NCBI RefSeq assembly: GCF_030272615.1
Contig: NC_081406.1
Coordinates: 168,035,861-168,099,860, forward strand
DNA from: Cryptomeria japonica
Lineage: Eukaryota > Streptophyta > Pinopsida > Cupressales > Cupressaceae
Direction of reading: 5' to 3'
Length of the DNA: 64,000 bases
The translations under genes were made by a program, and so were the position numbers. The notes beneath the pieces are model-generated. The model worked only from the letters and a program-made list of their open reading frames with translations. It was not told the DNA's origin and did not search any database. Positions 23,333 to 35,253 of the stretch are shown piece after piece. The stretch's first letter is position 1; each line of letters begins with the position of its first letter.

Positions 23333-24349
23333 AATTGTAACCGGTACAATTTACACCTCATATTAGTGCTCCTACTTTAGCATGTCATATTTTCATCCCC
23401 CCTAGGCTTGTTTTGGTTCCTTTTACTCCAAGCTTGAGGTCACATGTTGATACCACTAAATGGACCCCATCCTGGGGTTGCCTCCTCCTAGTTTCTGTGT
23501 TGTTGGTCCTATTTTGAAGGACTAGGGTGTGGGCACCTTGGTCTTGGACTAGGGTGCTCCCTAGTGCCCTGGTCCCCCTTAAATAGGACCCAATTTGAAT
23601 CCAGGTAGGAACTCCCCCATTCCAATGGATTTTGGTCCCTATGGGTACACTTTTTTGTTGGAGGTTGGCATAATTAGTAATTTACCTAGGGAACCCTATA
23701 TAAATATATCCTATCAATCCATTTTAGACCTAGAAGAAGAAATTGATCCACTACCTATCCATAATATTTGTGCATCTATCAAGCATTCATCTTCAAGAAT
23801 TCTCAAGCATTCAAGGCATCATTTTATTATTCAAGCATTATGGAGCAAAGTTACATCAAAGAGCATTGCATCATCAACCTTTCTATCATCCATTATCGAT
23901 CTAAGGGAATTGACTTAGGAGTTGTACTTAGGAATACTGACAGAGTTGACAATAATGAACAGGTTCAACTTTTGATAGAGCGAAGTCAAAAGACCAGGGT
24001 GAATCTCTACTACCTGGTCTCAAAAAATTAGCCCAAACTTCTGGGAATAGGTTCTAATTTTCTTCTTTTGTGCAGATTTTAGTTGGTGCCTTTGTTGGAT
24101 ATTTGTAGTAGTCTGTGTTTAGTATCTCTCTTCAATTGCCCATGGTTTTACCCTAATTTCACAACTTACATCCAAATTTCAACTAGAAAGAGAGAGATAA
24201 CAAAAAAACAATGAATCTAATCAGAATTTCAACCCTTTTTCCAATTTGGATTGTGGCTAGATCTAATTCACCCCTCTTTCAATGTATTGGTCCTTAAGGT
24301 AAAATTAGTGGTCTTACTATCCTAATTGGTGAAACCCTAATTTTCAAAC
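23333..24349. mobile_element. 1-kb insertion in element C, unclassified
   Basis: 1,017 bp with no pol-like coding, flanked by 7-bp direct repeats CATTATA (23326-23332 and 24350-24356), separating C's gag from its protease. The left edge forms a small palindrome (AAATTGTA - 5 bases - TACAATTT). The right end resembles an LTR tail (AATTCACCCCTCTTTC, about 24267), but the ends are not TG...CA and no terminal inverted repeat is evident. A solo LTR, a SINE-like insertion or a rearranged fragment all remain possible. Confidence 0.5.
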
Positions 24350-24356
24350 CATTATA

Positions 24357-25720
24357 GACTCAAATGAAGAATATTTGTTCTTGGCTATTGAAGAAAAGAA
24401 TAATGACCAGTTTGAAAGTTCAAAGGATGTAAAAATAGTGAGAAACCAATAAGTGTGAAGATTACAAAAGTGGAACCAAAAGCGTGGATCATTGACTCCT
24501 GATGCTCAAATCATATGATTGGTGATAGAGATAAGTTTATTACCCATGAGAAGTATGATTGTGGATTAGTTAAGTTTGTAGGAGAGGAAGTTGCACCTAT
24601 TTGTACAAAAGGAAGCATCTCTATTAATGATAAGCATAAAATTGATGATGTTTATGTTAAATGTCTAAGACATAGTCTATTGAGTATGATTCAAATGTGT
24701 AGTAAAGGTTGTGAGGTCATATACTATGGAACCTGATGTGAAATTAGAAAAGGAGTATCTAAAAGACTTGTTGCAGAAGGTATTAGGACTAATGGAAATG
24801 TCTTCTATATGAGGGATAACAATGGAAGAAGTTGTTTGTTGGTACAGAGTAGTGAATATTGGCTGTGGCACAAAAGAATGGGATATGTCAACTTTGATAA
24901 TATAGTGAAGATTAGCTCTAATCATGTTGTGAGAGATTTACCAGGGATTATCAAACTAGTTGATATTGTGTGCAGGGAATGTTAGTTGGGAAATAAAATA
25001 AGGAGGAGATTCATAAACAAGGAGTATGCTACTTCATAGCCTTTGGAGTTAATTCATACAAATCTATGTGGACCTACAAGGACAAAATTACTAAGAGGAG
25101 AAAGTTATTTTATGTTACTTATTGATGATTACCCTAGAATGGCATGGGTTACTTTCTTGAGAGAAAAGTTTGAAGCATTAGATAGATTTAAAGTATTCAA
25201 GTCAATGGTTGAAAATAAAATAGATGGTAGAATCAAATGTTTGAGGTCTGGCAGAGGAGGAGAATTTACATCAAATGAATTTGATAATTTTTTTTAAGAA
25301 CATGGTATTAGGAGGCACTTTTCTGCTCCAAGTATTCCTCAGTAGAATGGTGTAGTTGAAAGGAAAAATAGGATTGTTTTTGAGATGCCTAGAACTATGT
25401 TGAAATATGTTAACCTAACTAATGTGTATTGGAAATAAGTTGTTCATACTATTGTTTATCTTATTTACAAGGTACAAATTAGAGTGAATCACACAAAGAC
25501 GCCTTATGAACTTGGAATGGAAGATCTCCTATAGTTAAGTAGTTCAAAATATTTGGAAGCAAGTGCTACATAAAGAGGGATGAAGAAGATTTAGGCAAGT
25601 TTGATGCAAGAGCAGATTAAGGAATATTTTTGGGATATTCTATAAAAAATTAAGGATTACCAACATTACAATAAGAGCCTATAGAAAATCGTTGAAAGTA
25701 CAAGTGTAAAAGATTCTGAA
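24357..25720 (+). pseudogene. Element C protease and integrase
   Basis: The protease active site reads WIIDS-stop-CSNHM (about 24489; the usual DSGCSNHM with TGA for glycine). The GAG-pre-integrase part has WLWHKRMGYVNFDNI (about 24861) and the degraded zinc site (CRECxLGNK). The integrase core is LELIHTNLCGP (about 25041), LLIDDYPRMAWVTFLRE, and LRSGRGGEF in place of the usual RSDRGGEF, so the second catalytic Asp is replaced by Gly. TAG occurs in the PQQNG motif (25342). Several further stops follow. Confidence 0.8.
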
Positions 25721-27505
25721 GAATGGAATTAGATTGAGGTTGTATCTAAACTTGAGACTAAAATAAAAATTATGTCAGTAGCTACAGAAAAGAAAGTTGA
25801 TCCAAAAAAGGAGGAGACTAATACAGAAGAAGAACCTGAACAAGGTCCTAAAACACCAACAAAATATGTATGGAAGAATCACTCAGAAGATTAGATCATT
25901 GAAGATAAAAGTAAAGGTGTTTAAACAAGAAGAAGACTTGCAAAATCTAGTGAACAAGAAAATTCTTGTTTCCTATCTCAAGTTGATCGAAAGACCTATG
26001 TGGAAGTCAGTAAAAATGAGATTTGGATAAAAGCAATGGAAGAAGAGATGAGTTAGATAGAAAATAATCAAACATGAGAACTAGTACCTAGATGAATGGA
26101 TAAAAATGTGATAGTAACCAAGTGGGCTTTCTGAAACAAGCTAAATGAAGATGGAAAATTCACTAGAAACAAGGTTTGAGTGGTCTGCAAAGGTTATTCA
26201 CAAGTTGAAGGCATAGATCTTAAGGAGACATTTACTCTAGTAGCAAGAATGGAAGCTATTAGGATGTTTCTTCCATTTGCAGCTCACAAAAACTTTAAGG
26301 TATATCAAATGGATGTCAAGTTAGCTTTCTTTAATGTATAACTTGAGGAAGAAGTATACATTGAACAACCAAATGAGTTCAAGCGATCACAAGATCTAGA
26401 TATGGTTTTCATATTGAAGAGGCATTGCATGGACTCAAGCAAGCGCCTAGAGCTTGGATTCAAGGTTGAATAGGTATTTGTTGCAACGAAACTTTGGAAA
26501 AGGTACAATAAATAGTAATCTTTACTTTAAAATTGAAGGTGAAAAATTATTGATTGTTTTTGTGTATGTTGATGATATCATATTTGAAGCAGATGATAAT
26601 GTGTATAGGAAGTTTGCAGAAGAGATGTATAAGGAATTTGAGATGTCTATGATAGGTGAGCTATCATTTTTCCTTGGTCTACTTGTTACAGGCATTTTTA
26701 TTTCTCAAACCAAGCATATCAAGGAGATGTTAAATAATTTTGGGATGGAGAATTATAAACCTATTTCCACCCCCATGGCTACTAATTGTAAGTTAAGAAA
26801 GGATGATGGATCTCCAAATGTTGATTAGAAAAAGTATAGATCTATGATTGGATTATTGTTGTATTTGACTACTTCAAGACTGGATATTATGCAGGTTGTT
26901 TGTTTGGTGGCCAGATATCAGCCTAGTCCTAAGAAATCACATGATCAAGTAGTGAAGAGGATATTTAGGTAATTAAAAGGGACTCCAGATTATGGGTTAT
27001 TGTATAAGAAGGATGATGATTCTATGCTGAAAGCATGCACAGATGTTGATTTGGGTCAGATGTGTAAATGAAAAAAGGAGTACAAGTGGTGGCACATTTT
27101 TATTGGGAGATAGATTGGTCTCTTAGTTGAGGAAGAAAATTATTTAGTATCATTATCTACCACAAAGGTAGAATACATTGCAACAACATCTTGTTGTACT
27201 CAGGTCATGTGGATGAAAAAAACTCTAAAGGATATCAAGGTGGTATATGATGAAACAATTCCTATTATATTTTATAATACAAGTGCTATTAGCATTTCAA
27301 ATAATATGATAATGCACTCAAGGACTAAACATATTGCAATTTGGTATCATTCTCAAGAGAGAAGGTTGCAAAGAAGGAAGTTAGATTGGAGTATGTACCT
27401 ACTAAAGAACAAATTATAGATATATTTACTAAGACGTCAACTGGTGAATGATACCTTTGAGTATCTCAGGAAAAATTTGGGGGTCATTTCCCCTCCTATT
27501 CTAAA
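25721..27505 (+). pseudogene. Element C reverse transcriptase and RNase H
   Basis: Linker, then the RT: WIKAMEEEM (about 26026), WAFxNKLNEDGKF, [11 protein letters not shown] (about 26304), a frameshift at about 26430-26470, VFVYVDDIIFEADD (about 26558, catalytic YVDD intact), FFLGLLV, ending STPMATNCKL. RNase H is recognisable at 26840-27420 (SMIGLLLYLTTSRL, LxKGTPDYGLL, NTSAISISNN). It ends with the copia-typical LGVISPPILN at about 27478-27507. Stops and frame changes throughout. Confidence 0.8.
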
Positions 27506-27769
27506 CTAGATACATTCAGGTGGTGCATCTATCCAGAGAAGGTTCTAAAGTTTATTTTTTACTCCTAGATTGATGCGATGGATGATCTTAGAGGGAGCAA
27601 TAAGTATTGTAGTTAGAAGGAATTATAAGGGAGAGAAAGATTAACAGGGTTCCCATTTTCTTTAATGTCAAAGAGGGAGGGAGATACAAAGTAGGATAAA
27701 AATTGGGAGAACAATTAGTTGTATGTTCTCTTTGTTGTTGGTGTTGTCATCAATGACAAAGTCGGAGAA
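27506..27769 (+). other. Element C 3' untranslated end and PPT
   Basis: Non-coding, with AATGTCAAAGAGGGAG (about 27664) and, right before the LTR, GTTGTCATCAATGACAAA (27743-27760) plus a PPT decayed to GTCGGAGAA. The dyad here is a perfect 7-bp palindrome (TTGTCAT-CA-ATGACAA). Confidence 0.65.
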
Positions 27770-29331
27770 TGTTGGAAACTTGAATTGTTGTGTTGTGTTG
27801 CCATTGATGTCAACCTACCTTATGTTTTCATTAATGTCAATATGTATTGCAGATGGTTAGGAAGTGAGTTTGCTAGTACTTTTGAGTGGTCTAGTGAAGA
27901 TGTTGAGGTATTTTCAAAAGGTTGGTGTATTGAAAGTTTCAATATGCGAGAAAGAGTATTTAATGTCCCAGTGGAAGAATGTTTTTCTTTCCTTTGGTAT
28001 GTGAATATTATGTGTTGTGAATCTGGATATAATGTTTATGTTCTATGTATATTGCACCATCAGGTTTGTAGGTCCTATGTTGCTTAGATGGTAGAGTTGG
28101 TTGTCATTGTTTCTAATAGTCAGGTTGTTTGCCTGAACTGATCCAAAGAATGATTGATGGCTTTCGGATATGTGGATTAAAGTGTTGCATTTTGGAGTAC
28201 ATATTTATGTGATTTGTGTAGTATTCAAGTTTAGTTTTTAGGTGATGATTTGATTAGAAAGTGGAGTTATGATGTTTTGAGTTCAATGTTATCAGCTAGC
28301 TTAATTTTCGATTGATTTTTGTAGTGTATCCTACTCGGATCATATTATTGGTCCAAGTTTTCTTTGGTGAATGAGTTTGGTTATTGTTTTGGGTCTCACC
28401 GTGGCGAGTGGAGATCCACATTATGTAATTTTCATTGGAGGATAGTTTTGGGTTGACTGGTTAGCATGCTTTAATGTTTATCTACACATTTCATTTGATG
28501 CCAACCTTGGAGGATGCGTTAGCATGTGTGTTTCATTGAAATTATATGAAAATGTTGTGTTGTGATGTATTTGGGTCCTCTCTATCTCTTGGAGTGGACC
28601 AAAATACATATTTTAGGTTTGTGTGGCCAAATTTATGTAATACTATTTATTTTGTATATGACCGACCTAGTTAAGGATTTTGATGATTAATCTTGTATAT
28701 AAAGGAGTGTGGATGTGTGACTGAAGGTATGGGATGTGTGTGAATTAAGAAGCAATGTATGTGAATAATTTTCAAGTAGATTTGATGTTGGAGATGTGTG
28801 AAAGTCAGTTGTGAATATTTTTGATGATGACATCTTTAGTGTGACAGTGTTTTGAGATGTGTTTGCATGATATTTGTCACTTGAGTAAGTGGTTCAAGGA
28901 CAATTTTATGAGCAAGAGATCTTATTCTTTTTGAATCATTTATTCTTTTCTCCACTAAAAGGCAATGAGTCTCTTGGTAGTTTTTAATATCTTTCCCTAA
29001 GACAGTGGGTTTCAGTACTGCAAGTCATTTGTATCTTGCCCTAAGGTTGTGCACCTTAGTTTTAGAAGTCCTCTCAGGAGTAGTGCCCAGGTTTTGAAGG
29101 AAACATTGTAACAAATTATATTCATATTGTGAGTATTATTTTCACTGTGGTTTTTCCCTGCTTAGGGTTTTTCACATAAATTTGGTGTTCATGTGTTTGT
29201 TGTGTGTTGTGCTTCCATGATCTATTACTATTGTTATTATATAGTTGTGGTGTGAAGTTTAAAGATCAGAATTGTGTATTTTGAGGTCTATACTGATCCA
29301 CCTTGCTCTCAATTATGCGGTGTGTTCAACA
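27770..29331 (+). repeat. Element C, 3' LTR
   Basis: 1,562 bp, TGTTGGAAAC...GTTCAACA, uninterrupted. Compared with the left copy it shows where B inserted. It includes TATATAAAGG (28696) and the TTTTTCCCTGCTTAGGG phrase (about 29151). Confidence 0.9.
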
Positions 29332-29336
29332 ATGCA

Positions 29337-31100
29337 TTGTGATTCAATGAAAAAATATGGGATAAACTTAAGAAAATTAATGAAGGTGATGACAAAGTTA
29401 AGAAGGCCAAGATCCAAACCCATAGAAGGCAATGAGAAATATTGAAAATGAAAGATGAGTAAAATACCATGGATGAAATCATAAACACAATTGAGGACTT
29501 GGTGAAAAAATTGAAGATGTTATGATTGTGCAAAAGGTGCAAAGGTCTCTCCCCCTAAGATTTGATGCAAAATTTTATGACATTGAAGAAATGAAGGATC
29601 TAGATAAATTAAAAACAAACAAGCTACATGAGATTCTCATGAAATATGAAATGAGGATAGAAAAGGAGAATTCATCAATGTGAGAATAATCCTTCAAATC
29701 TTCAAAGAAGATGAAGCATAAAGAGCCGAAATCAAGTGATAGCTCTAGCAATGAGTATGATGAAAATGAAGCCTACCTTTTTAGAAAAATCAACTAAGGA
29801 ATTGACAAATGTAAAGGTAAGTTACCCTTCAATAGTTTTAATTATGGTAAAATAGGTCATTTTTCTTCAAAGTGTCCACAAGTAAAAAGTGAAAGTAGTG
29901 ATGATGAAGAAGACAATAACATAAAGAAAGGAAGTAGGCATCATCAATACAAAAACAAACACAAACAATGGATATGAAAAGAAGAAATTTCATAAGCACA
30001 AACAAGCCTCTATTCCAAAGAAGATAGTAGCTCATCCAAGGAGATCAATGAAAGTATCTCAAATAATGATAGAGAAGAAAATTTATTCATATCAATAGAA
30101 GCAAAGACTGGCATCTTGGAAGATGAAGATGAAGGAACGGAGAATATAAATCCATAAGAGGAATGAATTGTTGAAAGGTATGGGAAAACAAATTTCAAAG
30201 AAGAACTCATTTGTTCCCTAAGTGAAATCAGGAGGCTTAAGAAATGGAATTCGAAGCAAAATTTGTAGTTGTAGATATATGAAGAAGAGGATTGTGACTC
30301 AAGAGAGAAAATATCAAAAATCCTTGAAGAAGCATAAAGGACTATCATCAACCTAAACATTCAACTTCAAGAGGCAAAAATGATAGAAGATAAAGTTAAA
30401 ATTTAGCTAAAGACAAAAGAATATTGGAAAAAGTTAGAAATTGAAATTGTTTCCTTAAGAAAGGAAATAGATAAAGAAACAACCTAGTTGAAAAAAATCA
30501 TGAAGTTTGGTAAAAGCGCCAAAATACTGGATGATATTATCAATTCCCAAAGATCACCATTCATTAAGATTGGCCTTGTCTCTAAAGAAAATTAGAAAAC
30601 TACCAAAGAAGATTCAAGTTCTAAGGCTACATAATTACCAAGAAAACAAGTGAAGAAAGGTCAAAAGGCTATGTTGACACGCTTGAGAGCTCCATCAATA
30701 GTGAGGAAAAAGAAAGAAGAAAGTGATATCCCACAAAAAACCAACATATCTCACAAGGACAACAAGGAAAAATTAAGATCATTCCCTCTAAGGAAATCTC
30801 ACATAACCAGGTTCCAAATCTGTTTATTTATTTATTTCTTTCTCTGCAATCAATTTGGTCATAAATAAATGGATTGTAGGGTACATGTACAAGAAATAAT
30901 TTTGGGTTCTTAAAGAGAAACTAAAGTTATTTTCTCCCTTAATAGATTTCAATATTATGTGCTATAAATGAAACAACTATGGTCATATAACACATTTTTG
31001 TAGAAGTAGTTTTGTGGAACCTCTTAAACAAAACAAGAAGGATAACCTTAGCAAGAAAAAAGAAGAATCTGCAAAATTTTGGAAAACAAAGAAAGGTTAG
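29337..31100 (+). pseudogene. Element D gag, remainder: coiled coil and three knuckles
   Basis: The continuation of the gag begun at 12717. KKIWDKLKKINEGDDKVKKA follows directly after element C, then IQTHRR and a stop-rich stretch. A first zinc-knuckle relic is FNYGKIGHFSSKCP (about 29838; first Cys lost to F/Y). A long K/E-rich coiled coil follows (30050-30560). Two later knuckle relics are LCNQFGHK-stop-MDC (about 30841) and CYK-stop-NNYGHITHFC (about 30960). A gag with a coiled coil between knuckles is known from SIRE-type copia elements, which suggests D belongs near that lineage. Confidence 0.6.
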
Positions 31101-31139
31101 GAAAAAATAGGAAGAAATTTATATTCTTGTGAAAATAGC

Positions 31140-33339
31140 CTTCTATGTTGAAAATTAACAAAACCAATAGTATATTGATAGCGGATGCTCAAGTCATATG
31201 ATAGGGGACAAGTATTTCATTTCTCTAATTGAACGAAGTGAATGGAGGTACAATAAAATTTGGAGGCGATGCTACACCAATGATAACAAGAAAAAATACT
31301 TGTAATCTTGACGATGGGAAGATAAAGATAGAAAATGTTTTGTATACTAAAGGCTTGAAGGATAATATTCTTAGTATGATTCAAATGTTTGATCAAGGAA
31401 AAACTCTTACTTTTCATGCTCAAGATTGTGAGATAAGGAAGGAAAGTATAAGAAAATTTATTTATAATACAAATAGAATAGAAAACAATCTATACATCAT
31501 TAGTGAGATCAAGGGAGAAAATTCTACATGGGACAAACGATAAAATTTGGTTATGGAATAGAACACTGGACCATATAAACCTTGGCAATCTAGTAAAAAT
31601 TAGCACCAACAAGATGCAAGAGATATGCCAAAGATTGCTGAACCTTCAGACACTCTTTGCAAGCAATGTCAACATGGGAAACATAAAAGAGTAGGCTTCA
31701 AGACAAATGAGTACTTAATGTCAAATATTTTGGAACATGTCCACATGTATCTTTGTAGGTAGGTATAAGAACACAAAGTTTGCAAGGTGAGACATCTTAT
31801 GAATTATGGAAGGGAAAACCAACAATAGTGAAATACATCAAAGTTTTCAGGAGTAAATGCTACATAAGAAGAGATAATCAGGATTTATATAAATTTGACT
31901 CTAGATTTGATGAAGGTATTTTCCTTATTATTATTCAAGAAGAAAGGTTTATAAATGCTATAATAAAAGGTTGAAAAATATTATAAAAAGTTCATATGTA
32001 AAAGTAGATGAATCGAGGAATCAAAAGGAGAAAAACAAGAAAATGATCTCCTAGAAGACTCAAATCACAAGGAAGAATAAATTGAAGACTCAAGCTACAA
32101 GGAGGAAGAAGTAGAAGTTGGAAAAGAAGGGATATGGTGAAGAGATATAAAGATACCATCCACATTTATTTAGAAGAATCATTTAGGAAACCTAATTTTG
32201 GGTGACAAAGATATTATGATATAGACTAAGAAGATTAGAAAGTGTGTCAAAACATGCAAATTTATCCTTTATATCTAAAATACAGCCTATGGAATTTGCA
32301 ATTGCTAGACAAGACAAGTATTGGATCAATGTTATGGAAGAGGAATTGAATCAAATTGAGCATAATGAGACATGGGAAATCATTGCAAGACCAAAGATAA
32401 GAATGTGATTGGTACCAAACAAGCCTTTAGGAACAATATGAATGAAGTTGGTTAAGTGGTAAGGAATAAAGAAAAGTTAGTTTGTAAATGATATGCTCAA
32501 GTTGAAGGTATTGATTTTGAAGAAACCTTTGCTCCTATTGTAAGATTAAATGCTATCATAATATTTTTGGTATTTTATTTTATCAAAAAATTTGAAGTCT
32601 ATCAAATGGACGTCAATTCAACCTTTCTTAATTGAAATCTAGAGGAATAAGCATACATTGAACAATCAAAAGGCTTTATATTAACAGAAAAAGAGGATTA
32701 TGTGTGCAAGTCAAAGAAAGAACTAGGATATTTAGCAAGCCCGTGAAGTGTAGTATTCAAGACTTGACAAATATCTATTATAAAAAGGCTTCAAAAGAGG
32801 AATTGTGGATAGTAATGTCTACATCAATATTGAAGGTGAGAAACAAGTGATTGTTTTGACTTTTGTTGATGACATCATCTTCGAGGTAGAAATAATATAA
32901 TGTGCCAAAAGTTCACAAAAGAAATGCAAAAGGAATTTGAAATGTCTATGCTTGATGAGTTAACATTCTTCCTTTGCTTAAAATTTTTCAATTTAACAGA
33001 GGCATATTTATGTTTCAAACCAAATACATCAAGATGTTGAAGAAATTTTGGATGGAAGACTACAAATTACTCAGCATACCCATGGTCATAGGTTGTAAAT
33101 TAAGTAAATATAATGAGTCTCATGAAGTAAATCAAACATTATATAGGTCAATGATTGGGAGCCTACTATATGTGACAAGATTAAGACTAGATATTATGAA
33201 AGTATCAGGCATGGTACTAGCATGTTTTCAAGTAGCACCAAAATAAACTCATGTGTAATCATTCAAATATGTATGTGAAGGGAAATTTGGATTTTGTTTT
33301 GTGGTATTTAAGAGATGAATATTTTCCCATAGAAACATA
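31140..33339 (+). pseudogene. Element D pol, integrase core deleted
   Basis: The protease site YIDSGCSSHMIGD is intact (about 31170). 31229-31543 carries the usual protease/GAG-pre-integrase continuation (IENVLYTKGLKDNILSMIQ). After LEHVHMYLCR (about 31733) the sequence jumps to GETSYELWKGKPTIVKYIKV (31786 on), so most of the integrase catalytic core is missing. RT fragments: FVDDIIFEV (about 32863, DD intact), QMDVNSTFLN (about 32605). RNase H start: SMIGSLLYVTRLRLDIM (about 33151) and LDFVLWYLRDEYF. Many stops. Confidence 0.75.
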
Positions 33340-33481
33340 CATATATAGGAAAAGTGCAAGGAGTTTATGGATTCTCGTTTCTCCAGATAAATTATGGAAG
33401 AAAGTTATTGTTAACAAATATATATACACGGGGGCTTCACTGGCTAGGCAATATTATATCATGTGCATTCATATTGGGGGT
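33340..33481 (+). pseudogene. Possible LINE ORF2 C-terminal scrap
   Basis: The frame reads SARSLWILVSPDKLWKKV, which resembles the C-terminal segment of plant LINE ORF2 proteins rather than copia RNase H. If right, it could be the far side of the LINE that D interrupted at 11820, with D's 3' LTR and the LINE RT since deleted. Similarity is short and judged by eye. Confidence 0.3.
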
Positions 33482-34410
33482 GTAATGTCCCAAAAATGAG
33501 GGTATAATATATTGCCTATCGGTGAAAATAGGTGGGTTTTTAATTCAAGCTATGAAAAAAGCAATATTTAGTGAAAATAGGGGGCTTTTAATTCAACCTA
33601 TATATTGGGAGGGGGTGACAAAAAAGGAGTTTAGGGAAATATTTTTTGAAATAGGGGGATTATTTAGTATGCCATGAATGCACATGCTATAACCCCCCGT
33701 GATATATATAGTCACTTTCATTAGTTGAGTGGAATTCTAGCCAAAATATTAGCAATTTTTTTATTACTTAGATGGCCACAGTTCATGATTTTTCTCTCAT
33801 TGGCAACTAGTTATCCTAGAAAGGTAGCAATAGTCAAAATGAAAATTAGGATACATCCCTAGGTGACTAGTGAGATAGCTTTCAATATATGCTACTTTGA
33901 ATTATGTGGTTGACCATTCTTCTACCTCCTTTTGGTAGCAAGGTTGATTAAGATATTGTTATTTGGGTTACTAGGATGTGATAGAAAGTTTTGGAATAAA
34001 TATGTAAAAATTGATCAAGACTTATGTAATAATAATTAAGTGTAAAACAATTGATATGGACCAAAAATATCCATATGGGAGTACTCACTACTAAACTTGG
34101 ATGTAAATCCATGATTTTTTCTTTTGGTTGCAGGGATCAATTTTTATGGTTGAAATATATAAGGAAAGTTAGGACTCCATTAAAAAATATAAATTTTATG
34201 TGGTTTGCACTCAACAATAAATGCTAACATGAGATACTTTATTGAGAATGAGATGGTAGAGACTATGAAGATGCACATGTAAGAATATGAGAAAATTATC
34301 AGTCATTTTCTTACTAACCATCCTTATGCTTAAACTATTTGTATTGATATGAAAGGTTTAATTAGATAGTTTGGACCCTAGCAAGGGAATAAACTAGAAA
34401 TTATTTAAAT
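33482..34410. other. No gene recognised
   Basis: It starts TGTAATGTCCC, which looks like a Ty3 LTR start, but no partner LTR is seen. GTGAAAATAGG plus TTTTTAATTCAA phrases occur twice (33521-33548 and 33571-33597). The rest is AT-rich without supported coding. Confidence 0.4.
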
Positions 34411-34506
34411 AATTGAATTTGCAAAGCACGTTCCTATACCAAGAGTGGGGATGAATTAGTATAAGACAATATTTTACTTATTAAAACTTAACAACCATAA
34501 TAATAA

Positions 34507-34507
<1 letters not shown>

Positions 34508-34542
<35 letters not shown>
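34508..34542 (+). repeat. (CAA)n microsatellite
   Basis: About 11 uninterrupted AAC/CAA units within element G's LTR. Confidence 0.95.
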
Positions 34543-35248
34543 ACACACAAGATCTACACCAATAAGAACACCAAATTTATGTGGAAAGTCTTTTAAGAAA
34601 AACCACAGAGAAAAGACTACTTGCATCTACTATCAAAATCTAGTCTCACAAAATGATAAAAAGATATTACACCATTTGTAGGAACCAACAAGTTGAAGAA
34701 AACAATCCCCACTTAAAAATTTTATAGGAAAAAACCTATTGGGGACATTAATCCTCACAAATGAGTACCAAATCAATAAGAGACATTAATCTCTTTGTTC
34801 AAGAGGCACCAACCTCTTCTAATTTTTGAAAATTTCTTTTTCAATGGATGATGAGCATTTAGCTCTATTCCAACAATTTAATCATTAGAATAATATCAAC
34901 ATTTACTTCATATTTTTCACTTTGTAATCTTCACAAAAGTTTTATCCCATAAAAAATAGATATGTTCTAGATTTAAGTCTTCTCTACTCTAACTATCGTT
35001 ATGTAGTATTGTATTCCATTTTTCTCTCTTGTTTTCATCTTATACATATCCTTATTCACCTCTTCTCTATTCTACATTCAATATACTTTGTTGTGCATTA
35101 AATATACTCTCCTCTCAAATAATGGAACATTTTTTCCCTTCACCACATGCTCTAAATCTAAAATAGATTCTACTTTATATACCCCTTTTTGGAACCAATA
35201 TTCAACATAGTAAACACATATGTTGGACACCCTTTTAAAAAATATGAC

Positions 35249-35253
35249 CATTG
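35249..35253. repeat. Target-site duplication of element F
   Basis: CATTG here and at 39000-39004 flank element F exactly. Confidence 0.9.

Larger units (their letters stand above)
13037..29331 (+). mobile_element. Copia element C, containing element B
   Basis: A Ty1-copia element with LTRs starting TGTTGGAAACTTGA and ending GTTCAACA (left copy mutated to TTCAATA). The left LTR is split: 13037-13171, then 20886-22303, about 1,553 bp together, matching the 1,562-bp right LTR at 27770-29331. Internal order is gag, protease, integrase, reverse transcriptase, RNase H, as in Ty1-copia. All coding parts carry stops and frameshifts. Confidence 0.88.
34411..35253 (-). repeat. Element G LTR, first part
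   Basis: A minus-strand copia LTR. On the minus strand it has the family's GTGGTTTTTC...GACTTTCCACATAAA phrase (about 34575-34610) and AATTCATCCCCACTC near the end. The exact left end is unclear (about 34411). It is cut at 35253 by element F and resumes at 39005. Confidence 0.55.

Noticed and set aside
23595-23918. 107-residue open frame in the 1-kb insertion
   Set aside because: No recognisable domain, overlapped by another frame, and composition like LTR leader sequence.
30010-30360. Serine-rich minus-strand frame
   Set aside because: Antisense of the E/K-rich coiled-coil part of element D's gag.
34508-34542. CRISPR-like short repeat array
   Set aside because: Simple CAA microsatellite without spacers; no CRISPR array exists in the window.
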